Source: Alphaproteobacteria bacterium UBA3650 | GTDB lineage: Bacteria; Pseudomonadota; Alphaproteobacteria; CAAHEQ01; UBA3637 | Direction: 5' to 3' | Length of the DNA stretch: 6,418 nt | Assembly (NCBI GenBank): GCA_002373815.1 | Contig: DFKH01000118.1 | Span: forward strand, 1 to 6,418 | In this document: positions 6,146-6,418 of the stretch, piece after piece | How positions within the stretch are numbered: the stretch's first letter is position 1 | How the letters are laid out: each line of letters begins with the position of its first letter | Made by a program: the position numbers and the translations under genes | The notes under the pieces: generated by a model | Seen by the model: the letters and a program-made list of their open reading frames with translations, nothing else | The model's database searches: none | What the model was told of the DNA's origin: nothing

Positions 6146-6418
6146 ATTTTAATTCATCTTCTGTAAACCATAAAGCAATTTCGCGAGCAGCGCTTTCGGG
6201 GCTATCTGAGCCATGGACAGAGTTGCGTGTTTTGCTTTCGGCGTAAAGTTTACGCAAAGTGCCTTCTGCGGCCTCGGCTGGATCTGTTTTACCCATCAAT
6301 GTGCGATAACGCTGGATGGCATCTTCCCCTTCTAGTACTTGTACAACGATGGGGCCAGAGGTCATAAATTCCAACAATCCTTCGTAAAATGGTTTTCCTT
6401 TGTGTTCTGCATAGAAGG
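6144..6418 (-). CDS. ndk: Nucleoside diphosphate kinase (C-terminal 90 residues, cut by window edge)
   Basis: Ndk moves the gamma-phosphate of ATP to nucleoside diphosphates through a phosphohistidine, balancing the cytoplasmic NTP and dNTP pools. The visible 90 codons, of about 140 usual, begin at FYAEHKGKPFYEG and continue through EFMTSGPIVVQVLEGEDAI, RTLMGKTDP and AEGTLRKLYA. They include the signature NSVHGSDSPESAAREI with the catalytic His. The end, WFTEDELK, is at the normal family position. About 50 N-terminal residues and the promoter lie beyond position 6418. The next gene downstream starts 9 nt after the stop. Nothing in the visible part is degenerate, so the gene looks functional. 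Confidence 0.97.
   Translation of the reverse strand, partial: FYAEHKGKPFYEGLLEFMTSGPIVVQVLEGEDAIQRYRTLMGKTDPAEAAEGTLRKLYAESKTRNSVHGSDSPESAAREIALWFTEDELK

Noticed and set aside
1..6418. tRNA or rRNA genes, CRISPR arrays, insertion sequences
   Set aside because: No cloverleaf-like stretch, regularly spaced identical repeats, transposase motifs or terminal inverted repeats were seen; almost the whole window is coding.

Overview
The window reads as part of the chromosome of a fairly AT-rich Gram-negative bacterium, most likely an alphaproteobacterium and possibly one of the uncultured, host- or gut-associated lineages. The taxonomic call is inference. It rests on the FtsL and FtsI style (Pro-rich FtsL tail, an EWA/DWA-x-L-x-x-P-x-R-L-type motif in FtsL) and on a pilin-like leader resembling those I recall from uncultured gut Alphaproteobacteria. 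All supported genes lie on the minus strand, so transcription runs right to left. Both ends are cut: ndk lacks its N-terminus at the right edge and murE lacks its C-terminal two thirds at the left edge.

Layout in order of transcription. (1) 6144-6418: the 3' part of ndk, nucleoside diphosphate kinase. (2) 3687-6134: an 815-residue protein with a type IV prepilin N-terminus and about 650 residues of cysteine-rich extension (about 82 Cys in all), including two EGF-like signatures and a ladder of CxxC pairs. It starts 9 nt after ndk, and its ribosome binding site overlaps the ndk stop codon. (3) 3601-3686: an 86-nt gap, the longest in the window, holding a good sigma70-type promoter pointing into the division genes. 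(4) 1-3600: the head of a division and cell wall (dcw) cluster, rsmH-ftsL-ftsI-murE, packed with overlapping stops and starts (4, 14 and 4 nt). mraZ, which usually precedes rsmH, is absent from its usual place.

The dcw genes work together. RsmH methylates 16S rRNA, FtsL is a bitopic divisome scaffold, FtsI is the septal transpeptidase, and MurE adds the third residue of the peptidoglycan stem peptide. The unexpected element is the giant Cys-rich pilin-like protein between housekeeping genes, with no pilus assembly genes beside it. It is the best candidate here for something undescribed. Its likely role, a disulfide-rich surface or pilus-tip adhesin, is inference from architecture only.
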